DNA of 64,000 bases from the NCBI GenBank assembly GCA_944363645.1, contig CALVUR010000001.1, forward strand, positions 1-64,000. Reading direction: 5' to 3'. Positions 37,358 to 46,323 of the stretch are shown here, one piece after another; the stretch's first letter is position 1, and each line of letters starts with the position of its first letter. The position numbers were made by a program, and so were the translations under genes. The DNA is from an uncultured Clostridia bacterium. Its GTDB lineage: Bacteria; Bacillota; Clostridia; Christensenellales; Borkfalkiaceae. Under the pieces are notes generated by a model. That model was not told where the DNA came from, ran no database searches, and saw nothing but the letters and a program-made list of their open reading frames with translations.

Positions 37358-37971
37358 TTTTTATATGCGACCAAAATTCCGTCGCCCTTTTCGTATATTG
37401 AACAAATATAGTTGTCGTCTTCGATTAACTCGTTTAAAAAGGCACGCATGTTTCTAACAATCGTGTTGTCCCTGTGGTCGTATTTTACACCACCATCGAT
37501 AAAGCCCCTAAATAAGACATTATCTGCAAATAACACGCCATTAGATGCTAAAATTCTTTTTAAATCGGGTAAATAATCGTAATATCTTGCCTTTGCACCA
37601 TCTAAAAAAATAAAATCGTAAGGACCTTCTAAAAAGCGAACTATGTCGCCAGCATCGCCAAAATACTGTTTAACCCTATTAGAAAAACCAAACTCGATAA
37701 AAGTATTTTTAGCGGTGTTATAACTATCTTCGTCTTTTTCAATAGTAGTCAAAAACAAATCGTCGCTTGTAAAAAGCATAGCACTACCACTTATGCCAAC
37801 GGCAGTACCGATTTCAAGCACATTTTTAGGCTTTTTAATGGTAACCTGCAAAATAAGTTCGTTTAATGTTTCGTGTAAACAAGTGGGTATGCCCTTTTCT
37901 CTATAATACTTTGAAAGTTCCAAAACTCTGCTATCCGTATTCGGTTTTATTTTTTGTGAAAATTTAATCAT
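37354..37971 (-). CDS. trmR: O-methyltransferase, TrmR-like (tRNA 5-hydroxyuridine methyltransferase)
   Basis: A 205-residue SAM-dependent methyltransferase of the catechol O-methyltransferase-like fold. Motif I is VLEIGTAVGISGSAML (about 52-67), the acidic post-I position is IEKDEDSYN, the metal-binding FLDGAKARYYDYLP is near 125 and a second DNVLFRG near 148. In Bacillus the equivalent YrrM (TrmR) makes 5-methoxyuridine at tRNA U34, encoded beside U32 genes as here. The start overlaps the rnj stop (ATGA), and its own stop overlaps the U32 start the same way. Confidence 0.85.
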   Translation of the reverse strand: MIKFSQKIKPNTDSRVLELSKYYREKGIPTCLHETLNELILQVTIKKPKNVLEIGTAVGISGSAMLFTSDDLFLTTIEKDEDSYNTAKNTFIEFGFSNRVKQYFGDAGDIVRFLEGPYDFIFLDGAKARYYDYLPDLKRILASNGVLFADNVLFRGFIDGGVKYDHRDNTIVRNMRAFLNELIEDDNYICSIYEKGDGILVAYKK

Positions 37972-39620
37972 ACTTCGGTAATAACAGGCAAAATCATAGG
38001 ATTATTCTTCGTTTTTTTGATAACGAAAGTTCGTATTGATGACCTGATTTTGTTTTTAACTTCCCTTGTATCGCCTAAAGCCTTCATGTCAAAACTTTGA
38101 ACGGTACGCAAAATAATATCTTTGATTGCTTCAGTTTGCTCGTCAGATAAAACAACACCTTTACTGATTACATCGGGCTTTTGCAATAATTCACCGCTTT
38201 CGCTTGAAATGCAACAAAGCGCAATAATTAAGCCGTCTTCTGCCAAATGCAACCTATCTCTTACATAGGTTTGCGAATCATCAATCTGTAAGCCGTCAAC
38301 AAAGCGAGAGCCAGCGTGGAATTTGTCACCAAAACGCATGGTTTTTTCCGTTAATAAAACGGTATCGCCGATATCGGGGATAAGCATTTGATAATCTTTC
38401 ATGCCAAGGTCTTTAGCAAGTAATACATGCTTTTTAAGGTGGCGATATTCGCCGTGCACGGGTATAAAGAACTTTGGCTTTAAAAGTGAATGCATTATCT
38501 TCAATTCTTCTTGACAAGCATGTCCTGAAACGTGAATGTTTTCGATTGATTCGTAAACGACTTCCGCACCCTTCCTGTAAAGTTTATTGATTACATCAAA
38601 AATAGACTTTTCATTGCCGGGTATTGGGCTTGCGGAAATAATAATTGTATCATTTTTGCCGATTGTAACTTGTGGATAGTCATCGCCCGCCATACGTGTT
38701 AAAACGGACATTGGCTCGCCTTGCGTACCGGTAGAAATGATTACCAAATCTTTATCGGGTATATTTTTAATTCTGTCAATATCGACCAAAATGCCATTGG
38801 GAATGTTAAGTTCGCCAATTTGTTCTGCTGCTTCGGTAACTTTTATCATACTTCTACCAGAAAGCGCAACTTTTCTTTTATTTTTAGCCGCAATATTGAA
38901 AATTTGCTGAATTCTATTGATATTTGAAGAAAAGGTTGCAATTATTATCCTTCTTTTTGCGTTGGTAATAAACAACCTTTCAAGTGTTTCAGCAACAACA
39001 CGTTCACTCATGGTGTAACCAGGTCTTTCGACGTTGGTTGATTCGCACATCAAAAGCAAAACGCCACGACGACCGATATCACTCAGCCTTGAAAAGTCCA
39101 TCATTTCACCATTTGGCGAAGTCATATCAATTTTAAAGTCGCCAGAATGAACAACTGTGCCAACGGGCGTAGTAATTGCAAGTGCGCAAGCACCTTCGAT
39201 TGAGTGATTTACATTGATAAATTCCACGTTAAAACAGCCTAAAGTAACTTTATCACGTGGTCTTACCCTTTTTAATTTGTAATTATTAAGTTTAAATTCT
39301 TTTAACTTGGTTTCAAGAAGCGCAAGTGTCATTTTTGTGCCGTAAACGGGAACATTTACTTCACGCAAAAAATACGGCACTGCGCCGATATGGTCTTCGT
39401 GTCCGTGTGTTAAAACGATACCACGAATTTTATCTTTATTTTCCACCAAGTAAGTGGTGTCGGGTATAACAAGATCGATCCCGGGCATGTCTTGCGACGG
39501 GAATGTTAAACCTGCATCAATTATAATAATGTCTTTACCCATTTCTAAGGCGGTCATGTTTTTACCAATTTCACCCACACCGCCTAAGAAACGGACTTTT
39601 AAATTCTTTTTATTTTTCAT
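37968..39620 (-). CDS. rnj: Ribonuclease J
   Basis: RNase J is a 5'-3' exonuclease and endonuclease for mRNA decay and rRNA maturation. The 550-residue protein shows the metallo-beta-lactamase core with HGHEDHIGA near 75, HSGDFKID near 165, the beta-CASP region (ATFSSNINRIQQI near 230 and RSMIKVTEAAEQ near 260), HVSGHA near 368 and PVHGEYRHL near 388, then the C-terminal domain. An AAAAGGA ribosome-binding site precedes the ATG. It heads a rnj-trmR-U32 unit with 4-bp overlaps and has a long stem-loop in its leader. Only one rnj gene is in this window. Confidence 0.95.
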   Translation of the reverse strand: MKNKKNLKVRFLGGVGEIGKNMTALEMGKDIIIIDAGLTFPSQDMPGIDLVIPDTTYLVENKDKIRGIVLTHGHEDHIGAVPYFLREVNVPVYGTKMTLALLETKLKEFKLNNYKLKRVRPRDKVTLGCFNVEFINVNHSIEGACALAITTPVGTVVHSGDFKIDMTSPNGEMMDFSRLSDIGRRGVLLLMCESTNVERPGYTMSERVVAETLERLFITNAKRRIIIATFSSNINRIQQIFNIAAKNKRKVALSGRSMIKVTEAAEQIGELNIPNGILVDIDRIKNIPDKDLVIISTGTQGEPMSVLTRMAGDDYPQVTIGKNDTIIISASPIPGNEKSIFDVINKLYRKGAEVVYESIENIHVSGHACQEELKIMHSLLKPKFFIPVHGEYRHLKKHVLLAKDLGMKDYQMLIPDIGDTVLLTEKTMRFGDKFHAGSRFVDGLQIDDSQTYVRDRLHLAEDGLIIALCCISSESGELLQKPDVISKGVVLSDEQTEAIKDIILRTVQSFDMKALGDTREVKNKIRSSIRTFVIKKTKNNPMILPVITEV

Positions 39621-39632
39621 GTATTCCTTTTT

Positions 39633-39682
39633 TAGGTAAAGTTTAATTCACAAGTAAACAATCTTAAAACAAACTTTACCTA
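39633..39682 (-). promoter_or_regulatory. Long stem-loop in the rnj leader
   Basis: A perfect 12-bp inverted repeat (TAGGTAAAGTTT and its complement, 39633-39644 and 39671-39682) with a 26-base loop ends just before the rnj ribosome-binding site. There is no following T-run on the minus strand, so it is not a terminator of valS. It could protect the 5' end of the mRNA or let RNase J control its own message. Confidence 0.6.
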
Positions 39683-39811
39683 CGTATTTATTATTTTTCT
39701 GCAATTATCAAAACACTCTTTTGCACTTTCATATGCAGGTATCAAAATACATTTTAAATACACTAAATATCTATCGGCATTATATTAAATCAACTTGCCA
39801 ATATAAACCAA

Positions 39812-42442
39812 TTAGTTAAGATAATCGTTGAGATTTTCTTGAATTTTTTGTTTGAGTTCGATATATTTATCAAGTTTCTTTCTTTCATTCTCAACTAAAT
39901 CTTTTGGTGCTTTATTGATAAAGCCTGGATTATTTAATTTAGAGTTTGCCCTGTCAATTTCTTCTTGAGTCTTTTTAAGTTCGTTTGTAAGTCTTTCAAC
40001 TTCAAGTTTGATATCAACAAGTTCGCCCAAAGGAATATAAAGTTCAAAACCATCCAAAACTTGGGTTACGACCTTTTCGGTAAGTTCTTCTTTACTACCA
40101 ATAAAGTTGATTTGTTCTACGCCAGCAAGTTTTTTAATTAAATCGCTGTTGTCATTTACCAATTTTTGATTTTCAGTAATAACAAATAAATCAACCTTTT
40201 TTGAAGGACTTGCACCCGTTTGCGCCTTAATTTGACGAACGGCTTTAATGATTTCCATAATGGAATTCATCTTATCAACGTCCTTTTTGTAGTTTCTTCT
40301 TGGGTTGTATTTTGGATATTCTTGTACCATAATGCTACCAGCATTTGTTGGTAAATAAGAATAGATTTCTTCAGTTACAAACGGAATAAATGGGTGTAAA
40401 AGTTTCAAAATTTGGGTTAATACATAGATAAGTACGGAAACCGTTTTTTGCTTTTTACTTTCATCATTGCCGTAAAGTGCTGATTTACAAAGTTCGATAT
40501 ACCAATCGCAGAAATCGTACCAAACAAAGTCGTGCAAAGATGAAATTGCAACGCCCAATTCATACTTATTCATGTTGACGGTAACTTCCCTTATGCAAGA
40601 GTTAAGTTTTGATAAAATCCATTTATCTTTAAGTTCTGGTTTAATGTTTTCAATAGGAAGAATTTCCATGTTTTCTGCGTTCATTAAAACAAACCTTGAA
40701 GCGTTCCAAACCTTGTTAATGAAGTTGCGTGAACTGTCGCATTTTTCCTTGGAAAATCTTATATCATTACCAGCAGCAACGCCAGAGATTAAAGTAAATC
40801 TTAAGGTATCTGCGCCGTATTCTTCAATTACCTTTAAAGGATCAACGCCGTTACCTAAACTCTTACTCATCTTTCTACCCTTGTCGTCACGAACAAGACC
40901 ATGAATGAATACATCTTTAAAAGGAATTGCGTTCATGTGTTCTAAACCGCTGAAAATCATCCTTGCTACCCAGAAGAAAATAATATCATAGCCGGTAACA
41001 AGTACATCGGTTGGGTAGAAGTATTTTAAATCTTCAGTCATTTCTGGATAGCCAAGTGTAGAGAATGGCCATAATGCTGAACTAAACCATGTGTCAAGTA
41101 CGTCAGGATCAGCGTGAATGTGTGTGCTACCACACTTTGTGCAAGTTGTAGGCACTTCTTCACTGACCATCATTTCACCGCATTCATCGCAGTAATATGC
41201 TGGTATGCTATGTCCCCACCAAAGTTGACGTGAAATACACCAATCTTTAATGTTTTCCATCCAGTGGTAATAGATTTTTGAAAATCTTTCAGGAACGAAT
41301 TTGATAGATTTATTTTTAACGGCAGCAATGGCTGGTTTTGCTAAACCTTCCATCTTTACAAACCATTGTTTTGAAACTAATGGTTCTACGCTTGAATCAC
41401 AGCGATAGCAATGACCAACATTGTGTTTATGTGGCTCAATCTTTGATAAAACGCCCATTTCTTGAAGGTCTTTTACAATTTGCTTTCTGCATTCAAACCT
41501 ATCTAAACCTTGATATTTACCAGCGTTTTCGTTCATAGTACCGTCGTTATTCATTACAACGATAATAGGAAGATTGTGTCTTAAACCAACTTCAAAGTCA
41601 TTAGGATCGTGCGCTGGTGTAATCTTTACCGCACCTGTACCAAAATCTAACGCAACATAGTCGTCAGCAACAACAGGTATTTCCCTATTAACGATTGGTA
41701 AAATTAAGGTTTTGCCAATATAAGATTTAAACCTTTCATCGTTGGGGTTTACTGCAACTGCTGTATCGCCAAGCATGGTTTCAGGTCTTGTGGTTGCAAC
41801 TGTTAATACGCCACTGCCGTCTTTTAACGGATAATCTAAATGCCAGAAGTTAGAGTCTTCTTCACAATATTCTACTTCGGCGTCAGAAAGTGCGGTTTTA
41901 CAGGTTGGACACCAGTTGATAATCTTTTTGCCGTGGTAAATCAAACCTTTGTTATATAAATTTACGAAAACTCTTTTTACCGCTTTAGAACGTTGTTCGT
42001 CCATAGTAAAAGCAAGCCTTGACCAATCGCAAGATGCGCCCATACACTTTAACTGTTCGCAAATACGACCGCCATATGCTTCTTTCCATTCCCACGCACG
42101 TTTCATAAAGGCTTCCCTACCGATTTGTTCTTTGGTAAGACCTTGTTCTTGTTTGATAATTTCAACAATCTTAACTTCTGTTGCGATTGATGCGTGGTCA
42201 GTACCAGGAAGCCATAATGCTTCATAGCCTTGCATACGTTTAAACCTTATAATGGTGTCTTGCAAGGTGCAGTCAAGTGCGTGGCCAATGTGTAATTGAC
42301 CGGTAATATTTGGTGGTGGCATTACGATTGTAAATGGAACTTTATCAGGATTTACCTTTGCTTTAAAGTAGCCATTATTTTGCCACATATCGTAAATTTG
42401 ATTTTCAAATTCGCTTGGATTATAAGTCTTTTGCATGTCCAT
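39812..42442 (-). CDS. valS: Valyl-tRNA synthetase
   Basis: Class Ia synthetase charging tRNA-Val, with an editing domain for threonine. The 876-residue protein has HIGH in [10 protein letters not shown] near 50, the CP1 editing domain (about 190-340, with [15 protein letters not shown]), a zinc-ribbon pair at [11 protein letters not shown] and a second CDEC/CTKC pair near 415-435, KMSKS in [14 protein letters not shown] near 525, the anticodon-binding domain, and a C-terminal coiled coil. AGGA precedes the ATG. No T-box leader is present between the consensus promoter and the start, so tRNA-sensing control is not seen. Confidence 0.97.
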   Translation of the reverse strand: MDMQKTYNPSEFENQIYDMWQNNGYFKAKVNPDKVPFTIVMPPPNITGQLHIGHALDCTLQDTIIRFKRMQGYEALWLPGTDHASIATEVKIVEIIKQEQGLTKEQIGREAFMKRAWEWKEAYGGRICEQLKCMGASCDWSRLAFTMDEQRSKAVKRVFVNLYNKGLIYHGKKIINWCPTCKTALSDAEVEYCEEDSNFWHLDYPLKDGSGVLTVATTRPETMLGDTAVAVNPNDERFKSYIGKTLILPIVNREIPVVADDYVALDFGTGAVKITPAHDPNDFEVGLRHNLPIIVVMNNDGTMNENAGKYQGLDRFECRKQIVKDLQEMGVLSKIEPHKHNVGHCYRCDSSVEPLVSKQWFVKMEGLAKPAIAAVKNKSIKFVPERFSKIYYHWMENIKDWCISRQLWWGHSIPAYYCDECGEMMVSEEVPTTCTKCGSTHIHADPDVLDTWFSSALWPFSTLGYPEMTEDLKYFYPTDVLVTGYDIIFFWVARMIFSGLEHMNAIPFKDVFIHGLVRDDKGRKMSKSLGNGVDPLKVIEEYGADTLRFTLISGVAAGNDIRFSKEKCDSSRNFINKVWNASRFVLMNAENMEILPIENIKPELKDKWILSKLNSCIREVTVNMNKYELGVAISSLHDFVWYDFCDWYIELCKSALYGNDESKKQKTVSVLIYVLTQILKLLHPFIPFVTEEIYSYLPTNAGSIMVQEYPKYNPRRNYKKDVDKMNSIMEIIKAVRQIKAQTGASPSKKVDLFVITENQKLVNDNSDLIKKLAGVEQINFIGSKEELTEKVVTQVLDGFELYIPLGELVDIKLEVERLTNELKKTQEEIDRANSKLNNPGFINKAPKDLVENERKKLDKYIELKQKIQENLNDYLN

Positions 42443-42485
42443 AAAAATTTTCCTATTGCTAAAATAATCAAATTATATATTTAAT

Positions 42486-42514
42486 ATTATATATGAACTA
42501 ATTTTATATGTCAA
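42486..42514 (-). promoter_or_regulatory. Full-consensus sigma-A promoter for valS
   Basis: On the minus strand TTGACA (42514-42509), 17 bp, TATAAT (42491-42486). Confidence 0.85.
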
Positions 42515-42557
42515 TTTTTCGTTACTAAAAACAACTAATAATTGTAAACAAAATTTT

Positions 42558-42587
42558 TTGGCATTTGCAAAATTTATAGCATATTAT
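42558..42587 (+). promoter_or_regulatory. Possible promoter of the ABC transporter genes
   Basis: TTGGCA (42558-42563), 18 bp, TATTAT (42582-42587), about 28 bp before the start codon and divergent from the valS promoter. No thiamine or other riboswitch is recognisable in this short leader. Confidence 0.5.
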
Positions 42588-42615
42588 GGTTATTGACGAC
42601 TTATTTTGGAGGTTT

Positions 42616-43617
42616 ATGAAAAAATTACTTGTTTTAATAATCTCTGTTTTTGTTTTTCTTAATATGTTTGCTTGTACAAATACTAAACAAGACAAAACGG
42701 AAATTAAAGTTAATGAAGTTACCCACTCCATCTTTTACGCCCCCTTTTATGTCGCAATCGAAGGTGGCTTTTTTGAAGATGAAGGGCTTAATATAGATTT
42801 GACAAACGGTGGCGGATCGGATGCTTCTATGACCGCACTATTATCTGGCAGTTGCGATATCGCACTTTTAGGTCCTGAAACGGGTATTTATACCGCTATT
42901 GGTAACCCTAAAGATTTGCCCGTGATTTTTGCACAACTTACAAAACGTGATGGCTCGTTTTTAATGGGAAGAACTAAAGAAGAAAACTTTTCTTGGGGCA
43001 ACTTAAAAGGTAAAGAAATTATTGCCGGTCGGCGTGGCGGTAGCCCTGCAATGTCGCTTGAATATGCTCTTAACAAAAACGGACTTTTTGACGGCGAAAA
43101 TGTAACACTTAATTATGATGTTCAATTCAATTTAACTGCTGCAGCATTTATCGGTGGCACCGGTGATTATGTAACTATGTTTGAGCCAACGGCTTCTGAA
43201 TATCAGCGTGAAGGCAAAGCCTATATTGTTGCAAGTGTTGGGCAAGAATCGGGCGAAGTCCCCTTTACATGCTTTATGGCAAAAAGAAGTTTTTACGAAA
43301 ATAATCAGGAAATCGTCAAAAAATTCACAACAGCACTTTTTAAAGCCATAAAATATATTAAGGAAACTGACGTAAATACGGTCGGTAACCTTCTTTTAAA
43401 ATCTTTTCCATCAACAAGTTTACAGTCCATTGTAGATTCGTTGAATTCATACATTAAAATTGATGCTTGGCAAACTGATTTAATTATGAAAAAATCGAGT
43501 TTTGATCGCTTACAAGATATTATGGAAAACGCAGGAGAACTTGATCAACGGGTGGAATTTTCCGACCTTGTTGACAACAAAATTACAGAAGATTGCTATA
43601 AAGAAGTCTTCAACTAA
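42616..43617 (+). CDS. ABC transporter substrate-binding lipoprotein, NMT1/SsuA/ThiY type
   Basis: The 333-residue protein starts with a lipoprotein signal peptide (MKKLLVLIISVFVFLNMFAC, lipid-carrying Cys at about 20) and continues with an NMT1/THI5-like periplasmic-binding fold: FYAPFYVAIEGGFFEDEGLNI (about 39-59) and LLSGSCDIALLGPETGIY near 80. Related proteins carry thiamine precursors, sulfonates, nitrate or riboflavin precursors. The signature alone does not settle the ligand. The frame extends to 42586, but GGAGG sits just before the ATG at 42616. ATPase and permease genes follow after a terminator-like hairpin. Confidence 0.9.
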   Translation: MKKLLVLIISVFVFLNMFACTNTKQDKTEIKVNEVTHSIFYAPFYVAIEGGFFEDEGLNIDLTNGGGSDASMTALLSGSCDIALLGPETGIYTAIGNPKDLPVIFAQLTKRDGSFLMGRTKEENFSWGNLKGKEIIAGRRGGSPAMSLEYALNKNGLFDGENVTLNYDVQFNLTAAAFIGGTGDYVTMFEPTASEYQREGKAYIVASVGQESGEVPFTCFMAKRSFYENNQEIVKKFTTALFKAIKYIKETDVNTVGNLLLKSFPSTSLQSIVDSLNSYIKIDAWQTDLIMKKSSFDRLQDIMENAGELDQRVEFSDLVDNKITEDCYKEVFN

Positions 43618-43622
43618 AGTTT

Positions 43623-43652
43623 AAGCCTGCCATTTTTTGGCAGGCTTTTTTT
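43623..43652 (+). terminator. Intra-operon attenuator after the substrate-binding gene
   Basis: A 9-bp perfect stem (43623-43631 with 43639-43647) and a T-run lie between the binding-protein gene and its ATPase. Partial termination would give more binding protein than membrane parts, as is common in ABC operons. Confidence 0.8.
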
Positions 43653-43661
43653 GAGGTTAAA

Positions 43662-44432
43662 ATGGAACATTTACTAAATTTAGAAAATATTTCTTTGATA
43701 TATCACACTCTTGAAAATGAAACTTACGCAATTAAAAATCTGTCGTTTTGGGTTGATAAGGGCGAATTTGTCGCAATAATTGGACCATCCGGTTGCGGTA
43801 AAACAAGCATTTTATCCTTGGTTGCAGGTTTGCTTGAAAAAACTAACGGAAAAATTACGCTTGACGGCAAAGAAATTGTAAAACCTGATGATAATATTGG
43901 CTACATGCTACAAAAAGACCATTTATTCCCCTGGCTAACTATTGAAAAAAACGCAACCTTACCACTTGATATTAAGCGCATTAAAAATCAAGAAAATGTA
44001 GATTATGTTTTTACATTATTGAAAAAATATGGTCTATATGAGTTTAGAAAGTATTACCCCGACCAACTATCCGGTGGTATGCGTCAACGTGTTGCACTTA
44101 TAAGAACGCTTTCAAGCATGCCAAAACTTTTACTATTAGATGAGCCTTTTTCTGCACTTGATTACCAAACAAGGCTAATTGTTGCAGACGATATTTACAA
44201 GGTAATAAAAAGTGAACAAAAAACTGCCTTACTTGTAACGCATGATATTTCTGAAGCCATTTCTATGGCGGATAAAATCATAGTTTTAACAAACCGTCCA
44301 GCAACCGTTAAAAATATTTATTACACTGATTTTGATAAGACATTATCACCACTACTGCGCAGAGAGGATAAAAAATTTTCTGTGTGGTTTGAAAAACTTT
44401 GGAAGGAGCTTAATACAAATGAAACAAAATAA
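43662..44432 (+). CDS. ABC transporter ATP-binding protein (SsuB/TauB/ThiZ type)
   Basis: A 256-residue ATPase subunit. Walker A GPSGCGKTS (about 42-50), Q-loop YMLQKDHLFPW near 90, signature LSGGMRQRVALIRTL near 142, Walker B LLLLDEPFSALD near 163 and the H-loop LVTHD near 197. It belongs to the nitrate/sulfonate/taurine branch, as the MLQKDxLxPW Q-loop shows. GAGG precedes the ATG; its 3' end overlaps the permease by 14 bp. Confidence 0.93.
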   Translation: MEHLLNLENISLIYHTLENETYAIKNLSFWVDKGEFVAIIGPSGCGKTSILSLVAGLLEKTNGKITLDGKEIVKPDDNIGYMLQKDHLFPWLTIEKNATLPLDIKRIKNQENVDYVFTLLKKYGLYEFRKYYPDQLSGGMRQRVALIRTLSSMPKLLLLDEPFSALDYQTRLIVADDIYKVIKSEQKTALLVTHDISEAISMADKIIVLTNRPATVKNIYYTDFDKTLSPLLRREDKKFSVWFEKLWKELNTNETK

Positions 44433-45225
44433 TCTTTCTAAAGAACATTTAAAATTTATTAAAAAAACTAAACGCAATTCATGTATAATTCACCTAACGC
44501 AAATTTCTATACTGGTAATTTTCCTTTTATTATGGGAATTTTTGAGCCTTTTTGGTGTGATTGATAGTTTTTTGTTTAGTAGCCCCAATAGAATTTTTAC
44601 AACGGTAAAAAACCTTTATATTGACGGTGAATTGTTTATCCATATCGGCACAACTTTATATGAAACAATTATTGGTTTTATACTTGCATCAATGGTCGGT
44701 ACAATTATCGCAGTAATTTTTTGGTGGTCAAATTTTTTAAGGCGTGTTTTCGAGCCCTATGTTGTTGTCCTTAATAGTTTACCAAAAATTGCACTTGGAC
44801 CACTTATTATTATCTGGTTTGGCGCAGGTACAAAAGCAATAATTTTTATGACCTTTTTGGTTACTGTAATTGTAACAATTATCAATATGTTCGCCGGCTT
44901 TAACGAAGTTGATAAGGATAAAATTTTACTTTTAAACTCCTTAGGCGCAAAAAAGAGTAAGATTTTTACCAAACTTATTATGCCAGCGAGCCTTCCAACA
45001 TTTGTATCTACCCTAAAAATTAACGTCGGCATGAGTTGGATAGGCTCAATTATGGGTGAATATCTTGTTTCAAGGCAAGGCATTGGCTACCTAATTGTTT
45101 ATGGCGGTCAAGTTTTTAAACTTGATCTTGTCATGACGGGAACTGTTATACTCTGTCTTTTAGCGGCTTTAATGTATCTTGTTGTTGCTTTTTTCGAGAA
45201 AAAAGTAAATAAACGGCAAAAATAA
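44419..45225 (+). CDS. ABC transporter permease (SsuC/TauC/ThiX type)
   Basis: A 268-residue integral membrane permease with about six transmembrane segments and the BPD_transp_1 EAA-like loop (LLLNSLGAKKSKIFTKLIMPASLPTFVSTLKINVGMSWIGSIMGEYL, about 170-216). The frame is open to 44332 inside the ATPase gene, but the ATG at 44419 has GGAAGGAG upstream and gives the expected N-terminus. It ends by running 80 bp over the convergent ykvI-like gene with no terminator between. Confidence 0.92.
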   Translation: MKQNNLSKEHLKFIKKTKRNSCIIHLTQISILVIFLLLWEFLSLFGVIDSFLFSSPNRIFTTVKNLYIDGELFIHIGTTLYETIIGFILASMVGTIIAVIFWWSNFLRRVFEPYVVVLNSLPKIALGPLIIIWFGAGTKAIIFMTFLVTVIVTIINMFAGFNEVDKDKILLLNSLGAKKSKIFTKLIMPASLPTFVSTLKINVGMSWIGSIMGEYLVSRQGIGYLIVYGGQVFKLDLVMTGTVILCLLAALMYLVVAFFEKKVNKRQK

Positions 45226-46147
45226 CGATAAAACATATACCAACAATGCCTAAAACCGGGTAAACTTTAGAAATTATGTTATGAAAACCGATTCTTGATA
45301 AAACTACACATAAAACTGTGAGTATTACCCTGCAAAAATTACCGTAAAAAGTATCTTTAAAGGTATAAAAAAGTGGATAATGTGCCGAAAGTAGCGTTGT
45401 TATAATTCCAAAGTAAAGCACCAAAATATAGCATATATAAAGGAATTTATTGTTGCTTAAAATTTGCAAAATCGGTAAATCGCTGTTTAAAACTTTTAAT
45501 GAATTGCCAACAATGGTTGTATGGATCATAAAAACTAACAAACTTAGTACTAAAGCAGAAATAATTGATGCTAAAATTATCACCCTTTTACTTTCCTTTT
45601 TACCTAAATTTGAAATAACAGGGATTGCCAAAAACATATTTAAACCAACATAAGAGGAAAGTTTAATTGGATTGATTTTTCCGTTTTTTATAACCACATT
45701 GTCATATGGTATAAATACGAATAATATTATCACTAAAATTATTAGCGGTACTAAAAAAGTGTTTACATTTTTTAATGATTTAGTACCACCAAACATAACA
45801 ACGTTTGAAAAAATTATAGTGATAATCGGGAAGATCATTGTCCCTTTTGACCATGGAAAAATTATTGTGAAAAGTGAATCAACCGCAGATAGCATTCCGC
45901 ACGTAATAACTAAATTACCAAAGAAAAAAATAAAATAACTTATCTTATAAATAGGTGTTTGTTTTAGTTCGGTCGATAATAAAAAAGATGTTATTAGCGT
46001 AAACAAAAGAAAAATAAAAAAAGAAGATAAAAGTATATCTTGCCCATCAATAAATTCATAAATTTCTTTTCCGCTTAAAAAACCAGCCCCTAAAACTGTA
46101 CCTATTATTACAAATGAAATTGATAATGATTTTGAGATAGTCTTCAC
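45146..46147 (-). CDS. YkvI-family membrane protein
   Basis: A 333-residue polytopic membrane protein with about ten hydrophobic segments. The start MKTISKSLSISFVIIGTVLGAGFLSGKEI, with its GxxxGAGF-type first segment, matches YkvI-family proteins, which are related to APC-type amino acid transporters; no substrate is established. It starts at a GTG with no ribosome-binding site, 19 bp or so after the expected transcription start. The last 26 codons overlap the 3' end of the ABC permease gene on the other strand. Confidence 0.75.
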   Translation of the reverse strand: MKTISKSLSISFVIIGTVLGAGFLSGKEIYEFIDGQDILLSSFFIFLLFTLITSFLLSTELKQTPIYKISYFIFFFGNLVITCGMLSAVDSLFTIIFPWSKGTMIFPIITIIFSNVVMFGGTKSLKNVNTFLVPLIILVIILFVFIPYDNVVIKNGKINPIKLSSYVGLNMFLAIPVISNLGKKESKRVIILASIISALVLSLLVFMIHTTIVGNSLKVLNSDLPILQILSNNKFLYICYILVLYFGIITTLLSAHYPLFYTFKDTFYGNFCRVILTVLCVVLSRIGFHNIISKVYPVLGIVGICFIVIFAVYLLFSRKKQQQDTLKPLKDRV

Positions 46148-46172
46148 AATGTTATTATATTATAAACCACAT

Positions 46173-46201
46173 ATTTTATAACTTATAAATAATTATGTCA
46201 A
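46173..46201 (-). promoter_or_regulatory. Sigma-A promoter of the YkvI-like gene
   Basis: On the minus strand TTGACA (46201-46196), 17 bp, TAAAAT (46178-46173), giving a very short 5' leader. Confidence 0.7.
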
Positions 46202-46323
46202 TCATAAAAATTTACATCATCGCTGATTATATCAATGATTTTGAAAATATTTATGTCGAATATAATTTTATATGATAACATTTTTATATATGAGCACATA
46301 AGATAAATAAGGCAAATTTTTTA

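Noticed and set aside
40572..42227. Long plus-strand open frames opposite valS.
   Set aside because: They are antisense shadows of a well-supported synthetase, without ribosome-binding sites or recognisable domains.
42443..42615. Possible T-box leader for valS or thiamine riboswitch for the ABC transporter.
   Set aside because: No T-box (AGGGTGG) or thi-box sequence is present and the leaders are too short.
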